DNA of 55,161 nucleotides from a virus. The first letter of the stretch is position 1, and each line of letters opens with the position of its first letter. The notes below the pieces were generated by a model. The model worked only from the letters and a program-made list of their open reading frames with translations. It had not been told where the DNA came from and did not search any database. Below, piece by piece: positions 25,472 through 34,013 of this stretch. The position numbers were made by a program, and so were the translations under genes. Where the stretch lies: IMG/VR virus record IMGVR_UViG_3300025120_000065, positions 1-55,161 of that record; one strand, 5' to 3'.

Positions 25472-25795
25472 TTAAGATTCCCCTCTTTCATCACACCAAG
25501 TATCTGCCATAGCTTCTACTTGAGTATTGTTTAGAGGATTATTATCTTCATCTGTAAAAAGATATTTTCCTTTACTAGGACCATATCTATTATGCATAGT
25601 CAGTAATTTAGTTTTTAATTCAGCACGAGTTAATGTTACTACTGTGTCTGGAACATAATAATCACGGTTTGCTAAATCTGGACTGTAACCAACATAAGTA
25701 TTATAGTCTCCGTCAAAAAAATATCCCCCATCTTCTATCCAAGACGGAGTGCGTTTAAGATCCATTTCACGGACTAGCATATATTCAATAATCAT
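25472..25795 (-). CDS. Hypothetical protein (107 aa), possible fibre accessory
   Basis: A soluble Tyr/Asp-rich protein (SWIEDGGYFFDGDYNTYVGY), then VVTLTRAELKTKLLTMHNRY and an acidic end. Its start overlaps the upstream stop by 4 nt (ATGA). Small genes just downstream of fibres are often fibre-assembly chaperones, but there is no recognised family signature. Confidence 0.55.
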   Translation of the reverse strand: MIIEYMLVREMDLKRTPSWIEDGGYFFDGDYNTYVGYSPDLANRDYYVPDTVVTLTRAELKTKLLTMHNRYGPSKGKYLFTDEDNNPLNNTQVEAMADTWCDERGES

Positions 25796-26604
25796 TTTTT
25801 ATTCTCCAAACGTAACATGTATTCTGTGTTAGCAAAGTCAGCTTTACCAAATATACGTTCTGCTGTTACATCCACATTAACACAGTACTTATCTGCCATT
25901 TGATCTAAGAACTCTTCTAGATCATTAGAGTGAGGTATGTCTTGTTTTTGTATACGTTCAGCAGTATGCGTAACATAACCACTTACCTCTGTTAGACTTA
26001 CTTGTGGATGTACACCGTATTGTTGTAAATATTCTATTGTAGCTGTCTGTGCTCTACCACCATCAAGTAAGTTGCGATACATAAGCTCAAAACCACGACG
26101 AACATGATGACGTTTTTCTTCAGCTTCAAATGTTTCCTCATCCCACTCATCAATGTTGTTTGTTTCTTTTATATTTTCATAGGCATCTATTAATGTTGCA
26201 ATGTCTTTAAACGCACCATTAATTTTAGACTCTAGTCTTTCCAGATTAAATCTTTTTTGTCTTAACTCTGCTTGTGCAACCATATCAATGTCACCCTCAA
26301 GCTGATCTATTTCTTTTAAACATTTAGCATGGCTTACTTGGGCCTCTGCTAGTGCAGACTTACGTTTGTCAATCTCTGCAGTAACTTGACGTAGCATACG
26401 CATAGGAGACTGACCGTTTAACATAGTTAAAGTCATAAGAGATATTGTATGTTGACTGTTTTGCCTATCAAAGGCACGAGTCTTTTCGTCTATTTCTGGT
26501 AAGAACTGATTTACTTTTGCTACAGCAGCAGTATTTATTTTGTCTGCTGCTACTGCTGGTAAACTAAATGTCCATTCTTCTGTGGTTGTTAATTCTTTTT
26601 TCAT
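25792..26604 (-). CDS. Hypothetical protein (270 aa), possible fibre assembly factor
   Basis: It begins MKKELTTTEEWTFSLPAVAA; start ATG 26604 follows AAAAGGAAACTAACA. Central residues about 85-150 are a long coiled coil (EIDQLEGDIDMVAQAELRQK). It directly follows the propeller adhesin genes on the same strand. It could be an adhesin chaperone or structural protein; nothing more can be said. Confidence 0.55.
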   Translation of the reverse strand: MKKELTTTEEWTFSLPAVAADKINTAAVAKVNQFLPEIDEKTRAFDRQNSQHTISLMTLTMLNGQSPMRMLRQVTAEIDKRKSALAEAQVSHAKCLKEIDQLEGDIDMVAQAELRQKRFNLERLESKINGAFKDIATLIDAYENIKETNNIDEWDEETFEAEEKRHHVRRGFELMYRNLLDGGRAQTATIEYLQQYGVHPQVSLTEVSGYVTHTAERIQKQDIPHSNDLEEFLDQMADKYCVNVDVTAERIFGKADFANTEYMLRLENKK

Positions 26605-26617
26605 TGTTAGTTTCCTT

Positions 26618-27577
26618 TTATGTTCCTGCTGCTCCACCTGCGGCTCTGTAAACCCCCCGTGTTAAATCTCCAAAGTCGACAGCGTTACCAGAAGATGCAG
26701 CTATTGTTAAGTATTGAATTACATTTGAAGGACCACTTGCTGAAGCATCCCCACCTGCAACTATCCCTCTACTTGCATCTCCTCCTCCTCCACCTATATC
26801 CTTGTTATGAGTGTTCAGATCACCTATGTCAGTACCATTTCCATTAGTCGCAATAGTAATTCTTTCTATTCTAGATTCACTACCTTGATTTAGCCCCGCA
26901 CAAAAAACACCATACGTTGTATCTGAAATATTACTAGTAGCGTCTGTAAAGTAGTAAGACAAAGCTCCATAGTCTGTAGCATTACCCGCTGTAGCAACAA
27001 TAATTTTTTCTGTTCTGTACAAATCGTCGCCAATCGTAGTAAAAACCCCTATTGTACCGTCACAAACACCAGCACTACCGTCTGCACTATTTTGTGTTAA
27101 GTCACCAAAATCTGTTGCATTACCTGTAGTAGATATAGTAATATAGTCCATTACATTACTATTACCGCCTTCACCACCCGCAAATACACCACGAGTTCCA
27201 TTAGATAAAGAACCCATGCGTCTTCTAGCAACACTCATGTTTCCAAAGTCCGTAGCATTACCAGTAGTACCTATTGTTATATAATCAATAACATCTTGAT
27301 TACTTCCTGTGTAGCCTCCCCCAAAAACTCCTCTACTCCCGTTTGAAGTACCTGCACCTAAATATCTACCAACAGTCAAATCACCGAAGTCTGTAGCATT
27401 ACCTGTTGTTTGTATTGTTACATAGTCCATAACATTTACAGTACTTGCTCCACCTGCGTGTACATATCTAGCACCGTACCATTTAGGAGTATTGTCACCA
27501 CCAACGGCTACACCACCAACAGTTATAACACCGTCATTGCTAATCTCATTTGTTTGATGATTAAATGTTAATGCCAT
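26618..27577 (-). CDS. Propeller adhesin 4, six-bladed (319 aa)
   Basis: It begins MALTFNHQTNEIS, the same head found at the two other stand-alone propeller genes, followed by GVAVGGDNTPKWYG and six repeats of about 48 residues. Each has a (V/I)xxGG, NV(I/M)DYITI, TGNATDFGDL pattern. It ends GGAAGT-stop. Repeat period and closing motif predict a six-bladed beta-propeller. Blade 4 and 5 sequences are most diverged. Ribosome site AGGAACATAAT lies inside the end of the preceding gene. Likely receptor-binding tail fibre or adhesin variant. Confidence 0.72.
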   Translation of the reverse strand: MALTFNHQTNEISNDGVITVGGVAVGGDNTPKWYGARYVHAGGASTVNVMDYVTIQTTGNATDFGDLTVGRYLGAGTSNGSRGVFGGGYTGSNQDVIDYITIGTTGNATDFGNMSVARRRMGSLSNGTRGVFAGGEGGNSNVMDYITISTTGNATDFGDLTQNSADGSAGVCDGTIGVFTTIGDDLYRTEKIIVATAGNATDYGALSYYFTDATSNISDTTYGVFCAGLNQGSESRIERITIATNGNGTDIGDLNTHNKDIGGGGGDASRGIVAGGDASASGPSNVIQYLTIAASSGNAVDFGDLTRGVYRAAGGAAGT

Positions 27578-27578
27578 A

Positions 27579-28112
27579 TTATGTTCCTGAACAGCCACCT
27601 GCGCCATACCTACCTTGAGTTAAGTCTCCAAAGTCAGTAGCATTACCAGTATTAGCTATAGTAATATAATCAATTACAGTATCGTATATTGTACTAAATC
27701 CCCCACCAAATACGCCTCTAGTACCATTAGCAGCACCTGCCATTAAAGTCCTAGCTACAGTTAAATCTCCAAAGTCTGTAGAATTACCTGTTGTATCGGT
27801 AGTAATATACTGCATTACATTAATGTACGGGTAATAACCCCCCGCAAAAACACACCTAGTTTCACTAGAAAGACCACCCATAGAGTCTGACGTGACAACC
27901 AAATCACCAAAGTCAGTAGCATTACCTGTAGTATCTATAGTAATATAATCAATTACGTTACTATAATTATCAGCATAGCCACCTGCAAAAACACCCCTAG
28001 TAGTACCCCCTGCACCAGATATACTATACCTAGCTTGAGTTAAGTCTCCAAAGTCAGTAGCATTACCAGTAGTAGATATAGTGACATAATCTAGCGTGTT
28101 TAACTGACCCAT
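27579..28112 (-). CDS. Propeller adhesin 3, C-terminal part (177 aa) after in-frame stop
   Basis: Encodes most of blade 3 and blades 4-6 of a propeller whose first part is the frame at 28116-28547. The two are in the same frame and separated by one TAA (28116-28118), then TTT, then ATG. The first residues MGQLNTLDYVTISTTGNATD pick up mid-blade. GGAGG from the glycine codons sits about 10 nt before the ATG and could drive restart. It could be a separate cistron, a readthrough product or a broken gene. Confidence 0.6.
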   Translation of the reverse strand: MGQLNTLDYVTISTTGNATDFGDLTQARYSISGAGGTTRGVFAGGYADNYSNVIDYITIDTTGNATDFGDLVVTSDSMGGLSSETRCVFAGGYYPYINVMQYITTDTTGNSTDFGDLTVARTLMAGAANGTRGVFGGGFSTIYDTVIDYITIANTGNATDFGDLTQGRYGAGGCSGT

Positions 28113-28115
28113 AAA

Positions 28116-28547
28116 TTAATTGCCTCCACCAAATACACCACGAGTACCATTACTTGCAGAGGCAAGTGTATCTCTACCTACAGTCAAATCACCAAAGTCA
28201 GTAGCATTGCCAGTAGTAGATATGGTAATATAGTCCATAGTATTTACTCTACCTGCACCACTTGCATTCCCACCACCAAATACCCCACGAGTACGGTTAC
28301 TTACGGCAGTAGTGCCATCTCTTCCTTGAGTTAAATTACCAAAATCAGTAGCATTACCTGTTGAAGCTATGGTAATATAATCTATGGTGTCTAATTTACC
28401 ATTATTAAGATTACCTCCACCGAATACACCACGAGAACCGTAGAAAAAAACAGGACTATTATCCCCACCAACGGCTACACCATTAAAAGTCGTAGCCCCT
28501 GTTAAGTTGCTTATATCGTCTGTCTGATAATTAATTGTTAATGCCAT
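28116..28547 (-). CDS. Propeller adhesin 3, N-terminal part (143 aa), stops mid-blade
   Basis: It starts MALTINYQTDDIS with ribosome site AGGAACATAAT, then GVAVGGDNSPVFFYG and two complete blades. It ends at GVFGGGN just where the third blade should continue with an NTLDYVTI strand. The continuation is present in the same frame after a single TAA. Joined, the two pieces give exactly six blades, as in the intact paralogues. Confidence 0.62.
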   Translation of the reverse strand: MALTINYQTDDISNLTGATTFNGVAVGGDNSPVFFYGSRGVFGGGNLNNGKLDTIDYITIASTGNATDFGNLTQGRDGTTAVSNRTRGVFGGGNASGAGRVNTMDYITISTTGNATDFGDLTVGRDTLASASNGTRGVFGGGN

Positions 28548-28548
28548 A

Positions 28549-29529
28549 TTATGTTCCTGAAAGACCTGCCATTGCTTTTCTAGCAACAGTTAAATCGCCA
28601 AAGTCTATAGCGTTGCCAGTAGTATCTATAGTCACATAGTCTATTGTATTATACCTAGTTGAACTACTGTAACCCCCTGCAATAGTAGCCCTGACTGCGT
28701 TTGAAGCCGCTGAAGGTTGTTGTCTTGCAACAGTAAGATCACCAAAATCAGTAGCATTACCTGCTGTAGCCATAGTTACATAATCAATTACATTGGAGGG
28801 GCCAGCGCCACCTGCAAATAAAGCCCTGACTGTACTGCCTGTAGAATACCTGTCCTGAATAGTAACGGTCATGTCACCAAAGTCAGTTGAATTACCTTCT
28901 GTTTGTATACTTAAATATTCTATAGTATTAACTATAGCAAAACTAGGAGCAGATATAATCCCAAGATGAAAAACTGCCCTATCTCCATTAGACCAGCCCT
29001 GTGGCGGTTTAGCAGCAGGTACTGTGCCACTGTAAGATGTAGCATTCCCTGTTGTTGCTATTGTAATTTTTTCTACATTTGTTATACCCTGATTTGAACT
29101 ATTTGTTCCTGCTATTATAATACCTTTAACTCCATCAGATGCACTCGCTGGACTTTGCCTACCTGTAGTAAGGTCTCCAAAATCTACAGCATTCGCTAGA
29201 GTAGCTACAGTAAAATAATCTATATCAGTTGTGTAGTTATACCCACCCCCAACTACCCCACGAGAGCCATCTGAAATTCCAAACGGCGATCTTCCTCTTT
29301 CAGCTACAAGATTGCCAAAGTCGGTGGCATTGCCTGTTGAAGCTATGGTTATGTAATCTATAACATTGGAAAAACCACTTCCAACAGCATCATACCCACC
29401 AGCAAATACACCTCTTGAACCATACCAAAAACGGGGCGTATTATCACCACCAACGGCTACGCCATTAACAAGGATAGTACCAGTAGCATTGCTAATGTCG
29501 TTAGTCTGATGGTTTATGGTGAGAGCCAT
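28549..29529 (-). CDS. Propeller adhesin 2, six-bladed (326 aa)
   Basis: An intact paralogue starting MALTINHQTNDIS, then GVAVGGDNTPRFWYGSRG and six blades, ending AGLSGT. Blades 3 and 4 have the divergent forms NVEKITIATTGNATSYSGT and NTIEYLSIQTEGNSTDFG, which are also found at blades 3 and 4 of the main fibre propeller. This shows recent duplication of a whole propeller. Probably displayed at the tail for host recognition. Confidence 0.72.
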   Translation of the reverse strand: MALTINHQTNDISNATGTILVNGVAVGGDNTPRFWYGSRGVFAGGYDAVGSGFSNVIDYITIASTGNATDFGNLVAERGRSPFGISDGSRGVVGGGYNYTTDIDYFTVATLANAVDFGDLTTGRQSPASASDGVKGIIIAGTNSSNQGITNVEKITIATTGNATSYSGTVPAAKPPQGWSNGDRAVFHLGIISAPSFAIVNTIEYLSIQTEGNSTDFGDMTVTIQDRYSTGSTVRALFAGGAGPSNVIDYVTMATAGNATDFGDLTVARQQPSAASNAVRATIAGGYSSSTRYNTIDYVTIDTTGNAIDFGDLTVARKAMAGLSGT

Positions 29530-29541
29530 TATGTTTTCCTA

Positions 29542-29802
29542 CTATGTTCCTGAAAGTCCACCGCTACCCTGTCTACCTACACTTAAATTACCAAAGTCAG
29601 TAGCGTTACCTGTAGTATCAATAGTTACATAGTCTATAGTGTCCTCAGTAGCTGACGAAGAACTATGCCCCCCACCAAAAGTGGCTCTAGTTCCATTTGA
29701 TGCTGCTGCTGGAACACTTCTAGCAACAGTTAAGTTCCCAAAGTCCGTAGCATTACCCGCTGATGCCATTGTTACATAGTCTATTACATCTGATTTTGGC
29801 AT
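29542..29802 (-). CDS. Detached blades 5-6 of the main fibre propeller (86 aa)
   Basis: It starts ATG at 29802, overlapping the fibre stop as TAATG, with AGGAGGAGATACATA upstream. The sequence MPKSDVIDYVTMASAGNATD resumes the fifth blade of the fibre in the -1 frame relative to it, then blade 6 follows and the frame ends GGLSGT. Together with the fibre this gives six blades. It may be made by reinitiation, by -1 frameshifting, or be a decaying fragment. Confidence 0.62.
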   Translation of the reverse strand: MPKSDVIDYVTMASAGNATDFGNLTVARSVPAAASNGTRATFGGGHSSSSATEDTIDYVTIDTTGNATDFGNLSVGRQGSGGLSGT

Positions 29803-32800
29803 TATGTATCTCCTCCTACAACTAACATTCTAGTAGCGCTTCCTGTTGCACTGTGATTATTTCTAGCAACAGTTAAATCTCCAAAATCTGTAGCATTACC
29901 TTCTGTTTCAATACTTAAAAATTCCACTGTATTAACCTTAGCTGAACCTGAGTAACCAATCGCAAAAACAGCCCTATCTCCATTTGACCACCCAGTACAA
30001 CTTTGTGCAGAACCTGTCGTGCCACTATATAATGTGGCATTACCTGTTGTAGCTATAGTAAGTTTATCTACATCAGTTCGGGCTGCAATTGCAGAAGAGT
30101 TACCAGCTATTATTAATCCCTTTACACCATTACTAGCACCAGCCGATTGCATCCTACCCACAGTTAAATCACCAAAGTCTATAGCATTTCCTGTGCTTGC
30201 TACAGTTATATAGTCAATTGTGTTTACTGCAGAAGATGTCCTACCCCCTGCAAAAACACCTCGTGTGCCATTTGACATTGAAGCAGGAGATTGATTTCTA
30301 GCCACAGTTAAGTCACCAAAGTCTGTGGCATTGCCTGTTGAAGATATAGTAATGTAATCTATAACATTACTATTACCACCACTGTCATAACCCCCAGCAA
30401 ATACCCCTCTAGTTCCATACCAAACATAAGTTTCATAATCTAATTCGGATGTGTTTATAGTACCTACCCATCTTACATCGTGAGATGCTGCACCAGTTAT
30501 TTCAACTTTAAGCCCTCCATTTGTAGTGTCAGCAGTTAAAGAAACATCCCAATTAGGTGCATTATAATATGTGTTAACTACTTCTGTTAAAAGTGTAGTT
30601 GTGTTAGCTGCACCCTCTCTACGAATAAGACCTTCTATTTTCCACCCAGCACAATCTGTACCATCATCACCCTCTTGTCTTGCAACAATAGTGCCATGAA
30701 AAGTCATTGCAGAATCATTTTTAAGTATAATTTGATTGTCTGTAGAGGCTGAACTATTATTAGTAGTCATTACAGTAGCTGTAGCATCTGTAGTGTCAGC
30801 AACTAAAACGTATAATCCTTGTTGAGCTTGACCTGCTAAACCTGCAAAACTAAATGTACTGTAAGCAAGTTTTCCTATAACATCTGATTTAGCCTTTGAT
30901 CCTATTGCAGTAGAATCTGTAGCATTAGATGCCCCTTCAGAAGCACCAAAAAATGTTGTTGCAGAAGCGTCTGCGAAAGCTAAATTTCCCGATCCATCAG
31001 TTTTAAGAAACTGTCCACTAGAACCATCGGCTGATGGTAGAGTAAACGTTATATCACTTGTAGATTCTGGGCCAGCAAGTGTAACTGCATTACTTCCATT
31101 TGAGCTATTTTCAAGAAACTTAATAGAACCTGCACTATTACTTGCATTACTTACCTGTAGTCTGCCTATTACATTAATACCTCCACTTTCTGTGGTAAGT
31201 TTTTGGTTTCCATTATGGAGTAGCTCAACCTGAGATGAACTTAAATTTAATAGGCTAGTGCCAGAGGCGTTATCAAATTGTATCTCTTGACCTTGTATTA
31301 CTAAATGGCTTGATCCACTTTCTGTAATATGAGATTTGTTAGTAGAAGAGTCATGGTAAATTTGAAGATCATTACCTGCACCAAATCTGACCCTAATATC
31401 ATCATTAAAATCAACGCCTGTTGAGCCACCAATACTTGCTGGTACAGCAGCAAATGCTAAGTTTCCCGATCCATCAGTTTTAAGAAACTGTCCACTTGAG
31501 CCATCTGCTGCAGGGAGAACAAAAGACAAGTTGCCACTATATGCACTATGTGCTGCAGACTTTAACTCAGTGTAATGTGCATTGCTTGACTCACAGTAGA
31601 ACCGTATAGCTGCAACACTACCTGTACCTGTACGTATATCTATACGTCCATCTTGAAGTGTGACACCGCCACTAGAACCATCACCACCAAAAGTAGCACT
31701 ACTACTATTACTTAGTGCAACTGTACCTGTAGCATTAGGGAATGTAATAGTACGATCTGCACTTGGGTTAGTAAAGGCTACAGTAGTTTCATTACCATCT
31801 GCACTAGAACCTTCTACAGTAAAGCCTGAGTCACTTAGATACAAACCAGATACAGTTGGGCTTGTCAGTGTCTTGTTAGTAAGTGTTTTAGTTGTACTTG
31901 AGAAGTATGTATCAAGTAAGTCTACATCACGATAACCTATTTCGTTACCATTGTCAAACATAAGTATAGCATCATTGTTAGCTATTGCAGTACTTGTGTC
32001 TACACTTACAGCAGAAAAGTCAGCTACTGTGTTTAGCTCTGCACCTGTAGCATTAAGACCTGTTACGTTGTTAGATGTACTAGCTACAGTATCTACATAG
32101 GCTTTTACCGACTGTTGTGTTGGAATAAGTGTAGCACTGTTAGATGACATGTTATCTTCATCTACAAATGCTGTAATAGTTATGCTACCATCAGTTAAAT
32201 TTCCATAAGATACAGTACCACCAGTTATAGTGCCTGTGGTTGTAATAGCACTTGAACCATTATCAATAGCACCAAAACCACTTGTAATACTACCGCTATT
32301 AAGAGCACCTACCGTTGTAGCAGCAGTAGTTACAAGGTTAGGCATAGCTGTAATTTCATCGTCAAAGTATGCTGCTAAATCCGTTACTGCAACTTGTACC
32401 ATTGTACCGTTGTCATTCATAATAACACGATCACCATCAGCTACAGTTGTCGAAGTTGCGGATGTATTACCATCTATAATGTTTAATTCAGCAGGTGTAG
32501 CTGTAATGGCTGTGTTACTTGCTGCAGCTAATACAGGAACTGTGCCTGATTGGTTAGGCAAACTAATTGTACGATCTGCAGTAGGATCAACTATAGTAAG
32601 TGTAGTTTCGTTATTATCTGCTGTAGCACCTTCAAATACTATAGCATTTTGTGCGTTAATAGTTACAGTATCTACAACTGTCTGTGTACCTGATACAGTT
32701 AAATTACCCGAAACTATAAGGTCTTGTGATACAGTTACATTACCACCAGAAGCAATAGCAATAGCATCAGTATCACTAGCAGAGCCTATGTTACCACCAT

Positions 32801-34010
32801 CACTGATAATTATATTACCACCAGTAATATTTCCTGTAGTTGTAATAGTGCTAGAGCCAGTATCAATTGAACCAAAACCAGATGTAATAGAACCTGAGTT
32901 TAAAGCACCAACAGCAGTCACACTACTAAGAATACCTAGATTACCCCCTAAATAAGTAGTTAGATCAGGCAAGGCTACTTGTTTCATTGTACCATTGTCA
33001 TTTACTACAAATCGGTCTGCATCTGCAAGAGTAGTAGATGTTGCAGATGTATTACCATCTATTGTATTTAATTCTGCTGCAGTAGCTGTAACTGCCGTAC
33101 CATTTATAGAAAGCGCATCAGTTTCTAAAGTACCGTCAACATCTACATCACCTGATATATCTAGAGTAGCGGCATCAAGCTCACCAGTAATTGTTATATT
33201 TCTTGCACCTGTAAAATCTTTATTACTATCTACAACTATAGCTTTAGAAGCAGCAACAGTTCCTGCTGTTAAATCATCTATAGTTTCTAAGTCAGCTTCA
33301 TTAATATTTGCAGATCCAATTACAAAACTTGTACCTGTAATTGTTGTACCCGTTATAGCAGCAGCACTAGCCCCACCAATAACAGCACCATCAACTGTAC
33401 CACCATTGATGTCTGCAGTATCTGCTACGAGGGCGTCAATGTTAGCTGTACCGTCAATGTACAAATTACGCCACTCAGAGCCTACAGCACCTAAGTCATG
33501 TGTATCATCAGCAGAAGGTAGTAGTGGAGAAGCAACATCAGCAGTAACTGTTACAGTATCACTAGCAGCATTACCAAGTGTAGTATTACCATTTACTGTA
33601 AGATTACCTGTAACAACAGCATTAGCATCTACTTGCAGTGCATCTACTGTAGCTGTACCATCAATAAATAAATCTTTAAACTGTAAACTAGATGTACCAA
33701 GATCAATGTCGTTGTTAGTGACAGGAACAACTGCACCATCTTGAATACGTATTTGCTCTACAGCAGCACTAGATACTTCTACAAATACACCAACACGATT
33801 GTTTGATGTATCAATAGCTACTTTGTTTAAAGCATCTGAGTCTGCAATCAGTGGTACATATGCACCCTCTGCTGCAGTACCATCGTGCTTGTGTCCTGTG
33901 CTTGCGTTAAATGCATCTCGTAATGCATTATACTCTACGTTCAGCGGGTTAGCACGAACAACAGCCGTTGCAATAATATCTGCTGAAGATTGTCTTGTAT
34001 ATCCTGCCAC
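29802..34010 (-). CDS. Major tail fibre with C-terminal propeller (1402 aa)
   Basis: The N-terminal ~60 residues (DIIATAVVRANPLNVEYNAL) are typical of marine podovirus tail fibres. A long Thr/Ser/Ala/Val-rich beta repeat region follows, with repeated GSITSGFGxID, AELNxIDGNTSAT and ADGSSGQFLKTDGSGNLAFA units, probably a trimeric shaft. The last ~200 residues are four and a part blades of the propeller family. The frame stops at VVGGDT, mid-blade. It follows the tail tubular genes, as expected for the receptor-binding fibre. Confidence 0.85.
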   Translation of the reverse strand: MAGYTRQSSADIIATAVVRANPLNVEYNALRDAFNASTGHKHDGTAAEGAYVPLIADSDALNKVAIDTSNNRVGVFVEVSSAAVEQIRIQDGAVVPVTNNDIDLGTSSLQFKDLFIDGTATVDALQVDANAVVTGNLTVNGNTTLGNAASDTVTVTADVASPLLPSADDTHDLGAVGSEWRNLYIDGTANIDALVADTADINGGTVDGAVIGGASAAAITGTTITGTSFVIGSANINEADLETIDDLTAGTVAASKAIVVDSNKDFTGARNITITGELDAATLDISGDVDVDGTLETDALSINGTAVTATAAELNTIDGNTSATSTTLADADRFVVNDNGTMKQVALPDLTTYLGGNLGILSSVTAVGALNSGSITSGFGSIDTGSSTITTTGNITGGNIIISDGGNIGSASDTDAIAIASGGNVTVSQDLIVSGNLTVSGTQTVVDTVTINAQNAIVFEGATADNNETTLTIVDPTADRTISLPNQSGTVPVLAAASNTAITATPAELNIIDGNTSATSTTVADGDRVIMNDNGTMVQVAVTDLAAYFDDEITAMPNLVTTAATTVGALNSGSITSGFGAIDNGSSAITTTGTITGGTVSYGNLTDGSITITAFVDEDNMSSNSATLIPTQQSVKAYVDTVASTSNNVTGLNATGAELNTVADFSAVSVDTSTAIANNDAILMFDNGNEIGYRDVDLLDTYFSSTTKTLTNKTLTSPTVSGLYLSDSGFTVEGSSADGNETTVAFTNPSADRTITFPNATGTVALSNSSSATFGGDGSSGGVTLQDGRIDIRTGTGSVAAIRFYCESSNAHYTELKSAAHSAYSGNLSFVLPAADGSSGQFLKTDGSGNLAFAAVPASIGGSTGVDFNDDIRVRFGAGNDLQIYHDSSTNKSHITESGSSHLVIQGQEIQFDNASGTSLLNLSSSQVELLHNGNQKLTTESGGINVIGRLQVSNASNSAGSIKFLENSSNGSNAVTLAGPESTSDITFTLPSADGSSGQFLKTDGSGNLAFADASATTFFGASEGASNATDSTAIGSKAKSDVIGKLAYSTFSFAGLAGQAQQGLYVLVADTTDATATVMTTNNSSASTDNQIILKNDSAMTFHGTIVARQEGDDGTDCAGWKIEGLIRREGAANTTTLLTEVVNTYYNAPNWDVSLTADTTNGGLKVEITGAASHDVRWVGTINTSELDYETYVWYGTRGVFAGGYDSGGNSNVIDYITISSTGNATDFGDLTVARNQSPASMSNGTRGVFAGGRTSSAVNTIDYITVASTGNAIDFGDLTVGRMQSAGASNGVKGLIIAGNSSAIAARTDVDKLTIATTGNATLYSGTTGSAQSCTGWSNGDRAVFAIGYSGSAKVNTVEFLSIETEGNATDFGDLTVARNNHSATGSATRMLVVGGDT

Positions 34011-34013
34011 TTT

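Noticed and set aside
32230-33744. Two plus-strand frames of about 240 codons opposite the tail fibre
   Set aside because: They are the antisense of the Thr/Ser/Ala-rich repeats; stop-free only because of biased codons. The minus-strand fibre is clearly the real gene.
26618-34010. Diversity-generating retroelement target
   Set aside because: No reverse transcriptase or template repeat was seen; variation among blades looks like duplication and drift.
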